From assembly GCF_003255815.1 (NCBI RefSeq), contig NC_037682.1, positions 17,677,588-17,741,587 of the forward strand: 64,000 nt of DNA, read 5' to 3'. Made by a program: the position numbers and the translations under genes. The notes beneath the pieces were generated by a model, which was not told where the DNA came from, made no database searches, and saw nothing but the letters and a program-made list of their open reading frames with translations. Positions 10,555 to 21,056 of this stretch are shown here, in pieces. Position 1 is the first letter of the stretch, and each line of letters begins with the position of its first letter. Source of the stretch: Theropithecus gelada (Eukaryota; Chordata; Mammalia; Primates; Cercopithecidae).

Positions 10555-10680
10555 TGGCAAGTGCCACTGATTCAGTAGTGAATAAGCCATATCTCTTCCA
10601 TGAAAAGCTTTAGTCTTTATTTCCTAAGGTTTTTCTGCCGTTACATGATAGTAGTAATAACTGTTAAACGTGCTGAATTG
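10555..10680 (+). repeat. Old local duplication, copy 1
   Basis: Matches 11999-12110 at roughly 80% by eye. Shared text includes AGTGAATAAGC, CATGAAAAGCTTTAGTCTTT and GCTTTAGTCTTTA.TTC.TAAGG. Both copies are followed by MIR sequence 130-150 bp further on. Confidence 0.65.
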
Positions 10681-10804
10681 AAGGCAAAGCCCTGGAAAAA
10701 GGCCACTGTAGTAGACCCCTCTGGGGGAGACTACCTAGCCAGCAACAGCCTCCGCCTCTCAGAATATTTGTCCTCTCTCACCCAAGAGTGGTTTTCAGAA
10801 GCAC

Positions 10805-10960
10805 TGTTGGCTCATTTCACAACAACCTTGAGATGATAGCATTAAGGTTAAGTAAATTTTGCAAGACCACATAACTCTTCCATAGCTCTAGTAATGACTT
10901 GAACTCAGGTCTGGCTGGCTCTAACACACATGTTCTTTCCACTATTTCCTGCTGCCTCCA
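10805..10960 (+). mobile_element. MIR fragment
   Basis: AACAACCTTGAGATGATAGC, TGCAAGACCACATAACTC and the CACTATTTCCTGCTGCCTCC terminus of MIR. Confidence 0.7.
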
Positions 10961-11065
10961 AATAGACAGACAAATGGGCTATTCGGTTTGACTTAATAGA
11001 CAACGATCGCCAAGGTTTTTGTTTCATTTTCCTTTTATTGGCATTGGCATCAGTAATATTCATGC

Positions 11066-11366
11066 TTTTTTTTTTTTTTTTGAGACAGAGTCTCACCCTG
11101 TTGCCTAGGCTGGAGTGCAGTGGCACGGTCTCAGCTCATTGCAACCTCCACTTCCCAGGTTCAATCAATTCTTGTGCCTCAGCCTCCCGAGTAGCTGGGA
11201 TTACAGGCATGTGCCACCATGTCCGGCTAACTTTTATGTTTTTTTAAGTACAGACGGAGTTTCACCATGTTGGCCAGGCTGGCCTCAAACTCCTGAACTC
11301 AAGTGATCCTCCCACCTTGGCCTCCCAAAGTGCTGGGATTACAGGCGTGAGCCACCGCACCCAGCT
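11066..11366 (-). mobile_element. AluS, antisense
   Basis: Full dimer with an exact 18-bp duplication GGCATCAGTAATATTCAT at 11046-11063 and 11367-11384. 11387-11665 to its right is unassigned. Confidence 0.95.
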
Positions 11367-11665
11367 GGCATCAGTAATATTCATTACACTGGTATCTTTA
11401 ACCTTCATATTGGCAATAATGCCCCTGTAAAACCCCAGACAAACCCTTAACAAGCTAGCATGATGAGTCTGGGGAGTTTGTACACATGGCTGCGTCCAGC
11501 CATGGGAGGTTATAGTGTTGGAGGAAGCCCCAGTAATATCCTCTCTTGCAATGAGGATATTACTGATGAGAAATAAAGGCCGGAGGGAAAACCCCCCTCA
11601 ATGATGGAACGTTTCCAATACATCTGAATGGAGTTGGAAATGTGCACATAATGTGCGCATGCACA

Positions 11666-11788
11666 CAAGCGATCTGCCCCCCTCAGCCTCCTAAAGTGCT
11701 GAGATTATAGGCGCAAGCCACCATGCCCAGTCTGCTGCCACCTGTTTTTGCAAATAAGATTTGATTAGGACACAGCCACACTCACTCA
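11666..11788 (+). repeat. 123-bp duplicated Alu/hAT junction segment, copy
   Basis: Identical over all 123 bases to 13005-13127. It carries the last ~70 bases of an antisense Alu and the first ~50 bases of the hAT element behind it. Here it has neither the rest of the Alu nor of the hAT element, so it is the derived copy. Confidence 0.9.
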
Positions 11789-11998
11789 AAGCTCATCTTT
11801 GCATGCCCAAAGTTGTGTAGGCACCTTGGTCCAGAGGCATTCCCTGAATATAGCTAAAACTCCAAAAATTCAATAGTCCATGCCCTTTTCTTCAAATTGC
11901 TTCACTATCGGCTGCTACTGCTCTGGTCTGTTCAAATAATGGCACCTTGATATGAAAGAAGGAGATATGTATTTCATTTATAAAGTCAAAAAGTTTAT

Positions 11999-12110
11999 TC
12001 TGTGGCAGGCGCTATTGATTCAATAGTGAATAAGCACCATCTCATCCATGAAGAGCTTTAGTCTTTAATTCATAAGGCATTTCTGCAGTTCCACAATAGT
12101 AATGAGAGCT
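11999..12110 (+). repeat. Old local duplication, copy 2
   Basis: Partner of 10555-10680, 1.44 kb downstream, same orientation. Retains GATTCAATAGTGAATAAGC and GAAGAGCTTTAGTCTTTAAT. Confidence 0.65.
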
Positions 12111-12134
12111 GCGTGCTGTTGATGCACAATCATC

Positions 12135-12265
12135 CATTTGAACTTCACCATCATTCTGGGGTAGGCTGGGTAGATTTTATAATCTTCGTATTACAAATGA
12201 AAAGCCTGAGGATGAGAGAAGTTATGGCTTTTTTCCAGTGTCACAACTTGTAATTATTAGATCTG
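12135..12265 (+). mobile_element. MIR fragment
   Basis: TTCACCATCATTCTGGGGTA, TATTACAAATGAAAAGCCTG and GTGTCACAACTTGTAATTAT follow the MIR line. Confidence 0.7.
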
Positions 12266-12570
12266 AGGTTTTTTGTTTTTTTTTTTCCTGAGACAGGGTC
12301 TTGCTCTGTGGCCCAGGCTGGAGTGCAGTGGTGCGATCTCGGTTCACTACAACCTCTGCCTCCTGGGCTCAAGCGATCCTCCCACTTCAGCCTCCCAAGC
12401 AGCTGGGACTACAGGTGCACACCACCACAGAGGCTAATTTTTGTATTTTTTGTAGAGATGGGGTTTTTCCATGTTACCCAGGCTGGTCTCGAACTCCTGA
12501 GCTCAAGTGATCCACCTACCTCAGCCTCTCAAAGTGCTGGGATTACAATGTGAGCCACCATACACACATG
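12266..12570 (-). mobile_element. Alu, antisense
   Basis: Full dimer of old type (GAGACAGGGTCTTGC). Duplication AGATCTGAGRT on both sides (12260 and 12574). Confidence 0.92.
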
Positions 12571-12693
12571 GTCAGATCTGAGATTTAAGACTGCTTAATC
12601 TGGGGGTCCCTTTTATGGAATTGCATGCTCTGTGGTCTTATTTCAGATTTGGTATTTCTTGGAGATGCGTGGTTTTCTGCTTGTGGTATTACA

Positions 12694-13254
12694 CAGTAAG
12701 GGTTGGCAACCTATGACCTGTGGGTCAAACCTGCTGCCATCTGCTTTTGTTTGTTTGTTTTTTGAGACAGGGTCTCTCTGTTGCCCAGGCTGGAGTGCAG
12801 TGGCATGATCACTGGCTCACTGCAGCTTCAACATCCTGGGATGAAGTGAACCTCCCACCTAAGCCTTCTGAGTAACTGGGACTACAGGAGTGCACCACCA
12901 TACCCAGCTAATTTCTGTTTTTTGTTTGTTTGTTTGTTTGTTTGTTTGTTTTGTAGAGACGGAGTTTCGCCATGTTGTCCAGGCTCATCTCAAACTCCTG
13001 GGCTCAAGCGATCTGCCCCCCTCAGCCTCCTAAAGTGCTGAGATTATAGGCGCAAGCCACCATGCCCAGTCTGCTGCCACCTGTTTTTGCAAATAAGATT
13101 TGATTAGGACACAGCCACACTCACTCATTTATTTACTGCCTGTGGTGGTTTTGTACTAAAACAGCAAAGCTGAGCAGCTGTGATCAAGACGATATGCCCC
13201 AAAAAGCCTAAAATATTATTTCTGGCCTTTTATAAAAGAGTTTGCTGACCCCTG
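12694..13254 (+). mobile_element. hAT-Charlie MITE (MER58-like), split by Alu
   Basis: Left GGGTTGGCAACCTATGACCT, right GTTTGCTGACCCCTG, the terminal inverted repeat of a CAGGGGTCGGCAAAC-type element. Without the Alu the length is about 226 bp, the size I recall for MER58. Family name by recognition. Confidence 0.75.
12737..13075 (-). mobile_element. AluJ-type Alu inside hAT, with (TTTG)n linker
   Basis: Flanked by CTGCTGCCAYCTG (12729 and 13069). Both the tail and the mid-element linker have become TTTG arrays (12928-12950). Its 5' end (13005-13075) was copied to 11666. Confidence 0.9.
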
Positions 13255-13833
13255 GTCCACAACATAAACTTAACTTGCCCTCCCCTTGATTACTCCCTTT
13301 GTTGAGGATTATGGGTCAGTCTGAGACCAGGATCAGAGTTCGTTGTGAGGCTATCAAAGATTACAGTTGCACAACTTCTACCTTGCCTAGGGCTTTTCTC
13401 CATCTGCTTGACCTCAAAGATTGCCATGTGTCTCCACCTCTTCCGGTATGACTTAGAGAGGGCCCCCGAAGAGCATATGACTTCATATCCAAAGGAGGAA
13501 GAATGTTCATAAACAAGAACTTGATTTGCTGGAAAACTGCCCTCATTGACCCTATCCTATAGCCATGGCACATTCCATTTGCTGTATGTAACATCCAACT
13601 CAAGAGGAGGCTGCCCAAGAACTCACTTGGTCTGAAAGCCAAAATGACTCTCTAAGAACAGTCCTGTTTTTCCAATTGTGCTTTTCTAATTGTGCCCAAA
13701 TTTGAAACACTTTCTCTTTACTTTGTACTACCAATGGGAGCCCAAGCAATCCCCACAATTTGCATATTTGAATGGTCAAGGCTTCCAGTCGCACTGTCCC
13801 TGCTTTTTTGCCCAATGTGCCATTTGAGATACC
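13255..13833. other. No recognised feature (580 bp)
   Basis: Follows the hAT element. Minus-strand open frames of about 90 codons (13361-13642, 13600-13884) show no domain. Confidence 0.4.
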
Positions 13834-13967
13834 CTCCCAGCAATTTGCATTTTTCTGTTTTTTGTTTTTGAGATGGAGTTTCACTGTGTCATCCAGGCTG
13901 GAGTGCAGGGGCGCGATCTCAGCTCACCGCAACCTCCACCTTTCGCATTCAAGAATTCTCATTTCTC

Positions 13968-14064
13968 GGTGCAGCACACCAACATGGCACAAGTATACAT
14001 ATGTAACAAACCTGCACATTATGCACATGTACCCTAGAACTTAAAGTATAATAAAAAGATAATA
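13968..14064 (+). mobile_element. L1 3' end (97 bp)
   Basis: GGTGCAGCACACCAACATGG through ACCCTAGAACTTAAAGTATA is the terminal L1 3' UTR. It begins immediately after the target duplication AAGAATTCTCATTTCTC, so it is a severely 5'-truncated insertion. Confidence 0.93.
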
Positions 14065-14396
14065 GGCCGGGTGCGGTGGCTCAAGCCTGTAATCCCAGCA
14101 CTTTGGGAGGCCGAGGCGGGTGGATCACGAGGTCAGGAGATCGAGACCATCCTGGCTAACATGGTGAAACCCCGTCTCTACTAAAAATACAAAAAACTAG
14201 CCGGGCGAGGTGGCGGGCGCCTGTAGTCCCAGCTACTCGGAGGCTGAGGCGGGAGAATGGCGTGAACCCGGGAGGCGGAGCTTGCAGTGAGCCGAGATCG
14301 CGCCACCGCACTCCAGCCTGGGCGACACAGCGAGACTCCATCTCAAAAAAAAAAAAAAATAATAATAATAATAATAATAAAATAAAGAAAGAAAGA
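14065..14396 (+). mobile_element. AluY fused to L1 3' end
   Basis: Complete AluY, then A15(AAT)n(GAAA)n tail. The right copy of AAGAATTCTCATTTCTC follows at 14397-14413, so L1 and AluY lie within a single 17-bp duplication. Confidence 0.93.
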
Positions 14397-14611
14397 AAGA
14401 ATTCTCATTTCTCAGCCTCCCAAGTAGCTGGGATTACAGGTGCCTGCCACCATGTCCGACTAATTTTTGTATTTTTGGTAGAGACAGGGTTTCACCGTAT
14501 TGGTCAGGCTGGTCTCGAACTCCTGAGCTCAGATGCTCCGCCCGCCTTGGCCTCCCAAAGTGCTGGGATTACAGGCCTGAGGCACTGCACCCAGCCGCTC
14601 CCAGCAATTTG

Positions 14612-14926
14612 ATTCCATCAATAAGAGCCTCTTCACCTGATGCCCTCAGCGTCCATTAATGAACAAATCCTAATGAAGTTCTCTCTTTCTTGCTAGGCAA
14701 GTGTAATATGGTTTAGGGGAGGAGATGAGAGTCATTTAATCTAGGCTTCACATTGAAAAAGACCTCAAATTCAGGCTTTTGGCATCATCTATGAAAGAAC
14801 TTACAAGTAGATTCGCCCTGCTACACTGGTAGGATTAAACTCAATAATGGACCACGTCACTTAGAGTCTACTTTAGACTCAATTGATATTGCTGTAGAAG
14901 TTTTGCAATTGTTTGTGAATAACATT
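14612..14926. other. No recognised feature
   Basis: Single-copy-looking AT-rich sequence up to the MaLR LTR. Confidence 0.4.
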
Positions 14927-15600
14927 TGACTTAGTCCATTTGGGTTGCTCTAACAAAATACATCAGACTGTAATTTATTAACAACCGAATTTATTACTCA
15001 CCGTTGGAGGACTGGGAAGGCCAAGATCAAGATGCCAGCAGATGTGGTGTCTGATGAGGGCTCTCCATTTCAAAGACGATGTCTTCTTGTGGCATCTTCA
15101 CATGGTGGAAGTGGAGGGCAGCTCCCTTCAATCACTTTCTTTTTCTTTTCTTTTTTTTTTTTTGAAATGGAGTCTTGCTCTGTTGTCCAGGCTGGAATGC
15201 AGTGGTGCAATCTCGGCTCACTGTAATCTCCACTTCCCAGGTTCAAGCGATTCTCCTGCCTCAGCCTCCCGAGTAGCTGGGACTACAGGCGTGTGCCACC
15301 ACACTCGGCTAATTTTTTGTAATTTTAGTAGAGACAGGGTTTCACCACGTTGGCCAGGCTGGTCTCCAACTCCTGACCTCAAGTAATCCACCTGCCTTGG
15401 CCTCCCAAAGTGCTGGGATTATAGGCATGAGCCACCGTGCCTGGCCTCAACTGCTTTTATAAGAGCACTAATCACATTCACGAGGGCAGAGCCCACATGA
15501 CTTAATCACTTCCCCAAAGGCCCCACCTCTTAAGAAAGTCGCATTGGGTGTTAGGGTCTAACATGAATTTTGGAGAAACACCAATATTCAAACCATAGCA
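14927..15600 (-). mobile_element. MaLR-class solo LTR, antisense, split by Alu
   Basis: TGACTTAGTCCATTTGGGTT at the left and CAAACCATAGCA at the right are MaLR/MLT1-type LTR ends in reverse. A 5-bp duplication ACATT lies at 14922-14926 and 15601-15605, the size expected for ERVL/MaLR. Non-coding. Confidence 0.85.
15137..15446 (-). mobile_element. Alu inside MaLR LTR
   Basis: T/C-rich tail then full dimer. Degenerate duplication TCAATCACTTTCT / TCAACTGCTTTT. Confidence 0.9.
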
Positions 15601-15647
15601 ACATTATAAAATTACGTTTTTACTTTTGTGGCAAAAATAGTAACTTG

Positions 15648-16066
15648 GGCCAGATGCAGTGGCTCATGCCTGTAATCCCACCACTTTGGGAGGCCGAGAT
15701 GGGAGTTCAGGAGTTTAAGACCAGCCTGGGCAACATAATGAGGCCCCTGTCTCTACCAAAAAATAAATAATTAGCCAGACATGGTAGTGCACAGCTGTAG
15801 TTGCAGCTACTCAGAAGGCTGAGGTGGGAGGATCCCTTGAGGCCAGCAGTTCAAGACCAGCCTGGCCATCATGGTGAAACCTCATCTCTACTAAAACTAC
15901 AAAAATTAGCCAGGCATGGTGGCAGGTGCCTGTAATCCCAGTTACTCAGGAGGCTGAGACAGGAGAATCACTTGAACCTGGGAGGCGGAGGTTGCAGTGA
16001 GAGGTGATGGAGCCACTGCACTCCAGCCTAGGCAACAGAGCAAGACTCTTGTCTGAAAAAAAAAAA
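15648..16066 (+). mobile_element. Trimeric Alu
   Basis: About 420 bp: left monomer, right monomer up to GGTGGGAGGATC, then left-monomer text (AGTTCAAGACCAGCCTGGCC) again and a second right monomer with A10. It fits unequal recombination between two Alus or a template jump. Confidence 0.8.
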
Positions 16067-16427
16067 TGCATTGGTCTTTCCTAACAACATCCCAAAGTTT
16101 GGCCATAGTTGGGTACATTTTACTTCCCACTACCATATCACACATTATTTGTCCGTCTCAGGATCCACATAGGCCAATGAGGAGGATCTCCTGCCATTAT
16201 GGGGTTCATCCCCTCTCCTACATCTCCGTCCTGAAAAGAAAGGAGAAAAATTAGCCCTGGAGCAGGACTTATTTAAAATTTTCAGATACGAGGCCACCCG
16301 AGAACTATCTACTGCATCAATGGAACCCATATGCAGACTCCATCACACACAGCTGTAACTCAGTATTGAGCAGACTCAAATATTATCCTCAGTTAGCAAC
16401 CAGCACGATTGTCTGCTAATGGCCTAT
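16067..16427. other. No recognised feature
   Basis: 360 bp single-copy-looking DNA. 60-codon frames on both strands have no support. Confidence 0.4.
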
Positions 16428-16756
16428 TTTTTTAATTTTAATTTTATTTTTATTTTAATTAATTTATTTTTTTGAGATGGAGTTTCACTCTTGTTGCCCA
16501 GGCTGGAGTACAATGGTGCAATCTCGGCTCACCACAACCTCCGCCCCCTGGGTTCAAGCGATTCTCCTGCCTCAGCCTCCCGAGTAGCTGGGATTACAGG
16601 CATGCGACACCACACCTGGCTAATTTTGTATTTTTAGTAGAGATGGGGTTTCTCCATGTTGGTCAGGCTGGTCTCGAACTCCTGACCTCAGGTGATCCGC
16701 CCACCTCAGGCTCCCAAAGTGTTGTGATTATAGGCATGAGCCACCGTGCCCGGCCT
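16428..16756 (-). mobile_element. AluS, antisense
   Basis: Tail expanded to TTTTAATTTTATTTTTATTT, then full dimer ending CGTGCCCGGCC. Confidence 0.93.
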
Positions 16757-16799
16757 GAGTCACCTATCTAAGTAGGCCCAGTGCTGCCTACAAAGCTGA

Positions 16800-16908
16800 T
16801 ATTAATATATACGATGTTAATATATATGTGTATATGTATACATACATGCACATGCATGTATTCATATACAAATATATACCTAAAGACACATACATATATG
16901 TATGTAAT
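16800..16908. repeat. Degenerate TATG/CATA microsatellite
   Basis: Imperfect ATATGTATACATACATGCAC-style array with many short palindromes. 16909-17270 after it is unassigned. Confidence 0.7.
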
Positions 16909-17282
16909 GAATTGAATTAGCACTGATTTCTGAAATTGCACTTCCAGTTTCAGGTAACAGAGATGCATCTTTTTACATGATCTGGTGAAAGCCAGAGTAT
17001 GAAGGGTCATTTACAGTTGGGTATACATTCATTTAATAAATTTTCACTGGGCTGCCTAAACACCCAAGACTGAAAGAGCTGAATAAGATGACTCTGCCTA
17101 TGAGAGATTCACAGATCAGTGTCAGAGACCAACTCCAATATAAGTCAAACCACAAAAGTGCTGTTCTAGAGATATAAACCAGGCATTGCTGTATCTCCAA
17201 GAAAGAAGCAATGGATTGAAGCTGGAAGAAGACTTCTCCTAGAAAAATCAATATTGGGGCTAGGCCTTAAAGAATTGAAAGA

Positions 17283-17567
17283 TGGCCGGGCGCGGTGGCT
17301 CAAGCCTGTAATCCCAGCACTTTGGGAGGCCGAGACGGGCGGATCACGAGGTCAGGAGATCGAGACCATCCTGGCTAACACGGTGAAACCCCGTCTCTAC
17401 TAAAAAAATACAAAAAAAAACTAGCCGGGCGAGGTGGCGGCGCCTGTAGTCCCAGCTACTCGGGAGGCTGAGGCAGGAGAATGGCGGGAACCCGGGAGGC
17501 GGAGCTTGCAGTGAGCTGAGATCCGGCCACTGTACTCCAGCCTGGGTGACAGAGCAAGACTCCGTCT

Positions 17568-17607
<40 letters not shown>
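17283..17607 (+). mobile_element. Young AluY with ~39-base A tail
   Basis: Near-consensus AluY carrying GATCCGGCCACTG. Pure A tail at 17569-17607 and exact duplication GAATTGAAAGAT on each side indicate a recent insertion, probably of a cercopithecid subfamily. Confidence 0.95.
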
Positions 17608-17610
<3 letters not shown>

Positions 17611-17818
17611 ATTGAAAGATTTTGAGAGATAGAGAAGAAGAAAAAGGCTTTCTGTTCAATTTAACAAATACTCTTTGATCACCTACCTTCTACTGAAGGC
17701 ACTAAACTCTGTACCTTCCTTGAATAGATGCTCAGCTTTTGTGACACTATTATGATGCTGGGTGCAGACAGAGCCAGCCCTAGCCATATAGCACCTTTGT
17801 TCAATTAGAAAAGGTATT

Positions 17819-18124
17819 TGCCAGGCATGGTGGCTCATGCCTGTAATCCTAGCACTTTGGGAGACTGAGGCAGGAGAATCACTTAAGGCCAAGAGTTCAA
17901 AATCCTAAGCAACACAGCAAGACTCTGTCTCTACACAAAAAATTAAAAATAGCAATAATAATTAGTTGGGCATGGTGGTGCTCATGTGTTGTCTTAGATG
18001 CTTGGGAGGCTGAGGTGGGAGGATCACTTGAGCCCAGGAGGTCAAGGCTGCAGTGAGCTATGATTGCCACTGCAATCCATCCTGGCTGGCTGGCACAGCG
18101 AGACCTTGTCTCTTAAAAAAAAAA
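17819..18124 (+). mobile_element. AluJ
   Basis: Diverged dimer, tail A11 leading directly into a TA/TG microsatellite. Confidence 0.9.
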
Positions 18125-18183
18125 ATAATTATATATATATGTGTGTGTGTGTGTATATATATATATATTTATATCTATCTATC
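18125..18183. repeat. (TA)n(TG)n(TATC)n microsatellite
   Basis: Begins in the AluJ tail: ATATATATAT, GTGTGTGTGTGTG, ATATATATAT, then TATCTATCTATC. Confidence 0.85.
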
Positions 18184-18199
18184 TTTCCCTCTAGACTTT

Positions 18200-18500
18200 C
18201 TTTTTTTTTTTTTTTTTTTAGACAGAGTCTCACTCTGTCACGCAGGCTAAAGTGCAGTAGCTTGATCTCAGCTCACTGCAACCTCTGCCTCCCAGGTTCA
18301 AGCAATTCTCCTGCCTCAGTCTCCCGAGTAGCTGGGATTACAGGTAACCACCACCACACTGGCTAATTTTTTATCTTTTTGGTAGAGATGGGGTTTCTCC
18401 ATGTTGGCCAGGCTGGTCTCAAACTCCTGACCTCAGGTGATCCGCCCACCTCGGCCTCCCAAAATGCTGGGATTACAGGTGCGAGCCACCCCGCCTGGCC
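18200..18500 (-). mobile_element. AluS, antisense
   Basis: T18 and full dimer. Duplication TTCCCTCTAGACTTTC (18184) / TTCCTCTAGACTTTC (18501). Confidence 0.93.
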
Positions 18501-18758
18501 TTCCTCTAGACTTTCAGAGGCCAAAATCAGGGCTCATGCTTGGTGAATCAGGCTAGATTTTAGCCCCATTTACAGCCCAACTTACCTTCCATGATAAGCT
18601 CCTTTGTATAGTGAATAACCTGCTCAACTGTATGTGGTAACCCTGAGTGCAGGAAGCAAAGATGAGTAAGACATGGCTTTTACCCTTGAGGAGCTCAACT
18701 GGTCAAGGAAATAAATATGGAAATGTATATGATATTGTATGACATAATAAAGGTATGA

Positions 18759-19054
18759 GTTTTTTTTTTTGAGACATAGTCTCGCTCTGTTGCCCAGGCT
18801 GGAGTGCAGTGGCCGAATCTCAGCTCACTGCAAGCTCCGCCTCCCGGGTTTATGCCATTCTCCTGCCTCAGCCTCCCGAGTAGCTGGGACTACAGGCACC
18901 CGACACCTCGCCCGACTAGTTTTTTTTGTATTTTTTAGTAGAGACGGGGTTTCACCGTGTTAGCCAGGATGGTCTCGATCTCCTGACTTGTGATCCGCCC
19001 ATCTCGGCCTCCCAAAGTGCTGGGATTACAGGCTTGAACCACCGCACCCGGCCT
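18759..19054 (-). mobile_element. AluY, antisense
   Basis: GGCCGAATCTCAGCTC variant, full dimer, duplication TAAAGGTATG at 18748 and 19055. Confidence 0.94.
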
Positions 19055-19176
19055 AAAGGTATGTTTGAACATTATAGGAGTTGGTATTGAGACGGAAATG
19101 TCATCAAAAATAAGGAAGCATGAAAACATGAATACCCTTGAGCAGAAAGGAGCAAGTGGCCTTATTTCCCTACCCT

Positions 19177-19355
19177 AGTGGTTCCCAAGACTACAGGGTC
19201 ATTAGAATAATTCTGTGAGCACTTAAAAAATTACAGACCCCTGCCCTCCATGCCTATCCCCGAGTAGGTCTGAGGTGGAGACCAGGAGTCTGCATCATAA
19301 TTAGTTCCTCCAGGTGATTTCAGTGATTTGCTGGGTTAGGAACCACAGGTGTGAA
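19177..19355 (+). mobile_element. hAT MITE (MER20/MER5-like)
   Basis: CTAGTGGTTCCCAAGACTAC, GTCTGAGGTGGAGACCAGGA and GGTTAGGAACCACAGG resemble the ends and centre of MER20-type elements. Diverged. Confidence 0.5.
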
Positions 19356-19890
19356 CCAAGCCCCACCCAGCCTCTACTCACCCAGTGCCACTTTCTCTTG
19401 GTGAGATAATAGTGTTCAGTACTTTCTCCCTAGAATAAAAAGGAAATGAAAGTTCTGTGGTCTCTAAAGCAGACTGCCCAGGTGAAATTTCAGTTCTGCT
19501 TTAGAAAGACAAAAGGCATCTGAGACCTGCGATGGCCGACACATCCAAGGGACAGGTTACATGGGGTCATATGAGCATCTTGCATGCACTGATGTGGCTG
19601 CTGCCAGGATGCAAAGAGAAGAAGGTGCAGCCTGGCCAGGACAGTGGCCTGTGAGCAGGAATTCTGATAACACACCCTCAGAGGAAACCAGTCTGGTGTC
19701 TGTGAACCTGACTATGATGCTCAAGCATGCCAAAGGACTCTTCCTGACTTCCTTGATTATGACTTTGGGATGTGTATTTGGGGAATTCAGTGCTGGCTTA
19801 TTCAGTTGAAGGATGAAGTATGTTCCTAGGGCACCAGTGTGGCTTGCAACAGAGTCTTCCTATCTGTGAACATGGAATATCTCTCTCTCT
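19356..19890. other. No recognised feature (535 bp)
   Basis: No repeat recognised. An 82-codon frame (19561-19809) contains LTMMLKHAKGLFLTSL but no domain I know. Confidence 0.35.
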
Positions 19891-19947
19891 ATCATGCTTT
19901 TTTGATTTATTTGATCAGAGTTCTGTAGCTTTTCTCATGTAGATCTT

Positions 19948-20275
19948 TTTTTTTTTTTTTTTTGAGATGGAATCTCGCTCTGTGGCCCACACTGGAGTGC
20001 AGTGACGTGATCTTGGCTCACTGCAACCTCTGCCTCCTGGGTTCAAGTGATTCTCCTGCCTCAGCCTCCAAATAGCTGGGATTACAGGTGCCCACTACCA
20101 CACCCAGCTAGTTTTTGCATTTTTTAGTAGAGATGGGGTTTCTCCATGTTGGCCAGGCTGGTCTCAAACTCCTGACCTCAGGTGATCCACCCACCTCAGC
20201 CTCCCAAAGTGCTGGGATTACAGATGAACCAGCCTCCCAAAGTGCTGGGATTACAGATGAACCACTGCACCCAGA
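19948..20275 (-). mobile_element. AluS with 33-bp internal tandem duplication
   Basis: Duplication TCTCATGTARATCT marks insertion into L1. Near its 5' end a 33-bp unit (AGCCTCCCAAAGTGCTGGG core) is repeated exactly at 20197-20229 and 20230-20262. Confidence 0.92.
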
Positions 20276-20383
20276 TCTCATGTAAATCTCGTACATGCTT
20301 TGCTAGATTTATACATAAGGATTTCATTTTTGAAGTGCTAATGTTAATGGTAATATATTTTTAATTTCAAATTCCGTTTGTGG

Positions 20384-20690
20384 GCTGGGTGACAATGTGA
20401 TACTCCTGCCTTGGCTTTCCAAAGGGCTGGGATTACAAGCAATGGTTCATGAGCCCAGGAGTCTGAGACCAGTCTGAGCAACATGGTGAGACCCTATCTC
20501 TACAAAATATTAAAACATTAGCCAGGCATGGTGGCATGTGCCTACAGACCCAGCTACTCAGGAGGTTGAGGCAGGAGATGGCTTGAGCCAGGAGGTCAAG
20601 GTTGCAGTGGGCCACATTCATGCCACTGCACTCCAGCCTGAGTGACAGATCAAGTCCCTGTCTCAAAAAAAAAAAAAGAAAAAAGAAAAA
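20384..20690 (+). mobile_element. Alu with internal micro-inversion
   Basis: The element starts GGGCTGGGTG, then about 50 bases (20393-20446) read as the reverse complement of normal Alu left-monomer text, then sense resumes at GAGCCCAGGAGTCTGAGACC. Tail is A13(GAAAAA)n. Confidence 0.85.
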
Positions 20691-21056
20691 AGATTTACTT
20701 GTTCATTGCTGCTGTATGGGAAAGTGATTAACTTTTGTTTTTAACCTTGTGTCCTGCAACATTGCTATAATCACTTACTAGTTCCAGGAGGCTTTTGCTG
20801 TTGATTCTTTTGGATTTTCTATATAGACAATCATGTCATCTGCAAACAAAGGCATTTATATTTCTTCCTTCCCAATCTGCATAGCTTTTCTTTCCTCTTC
20901 TTGTCTTGTTGCATTAGCTAGGACTTCCGGTACAATGTTGAAAAACAGTGGTGATAGAAGACAGCCTTGCCTCACTCCTGATCTTAGCAGGAAAGCTTCA
21001 AGTTTTTCACCATTCTGTATGATGTTGGTTGGGAGCGTTTTAGAAATGTTCTTTTA

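Larger units (their letters stand above)
13848..14597 (-). mobile_element. Alu, antisense, split by L1/AluY insert
   Basis: Tail side at 13856-13967, remainder at 14414-14597. The Alu's own duplication is CTCCCAGCAATTTG at 13834-13847 and 14598-14611. Confidence 0.92.
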
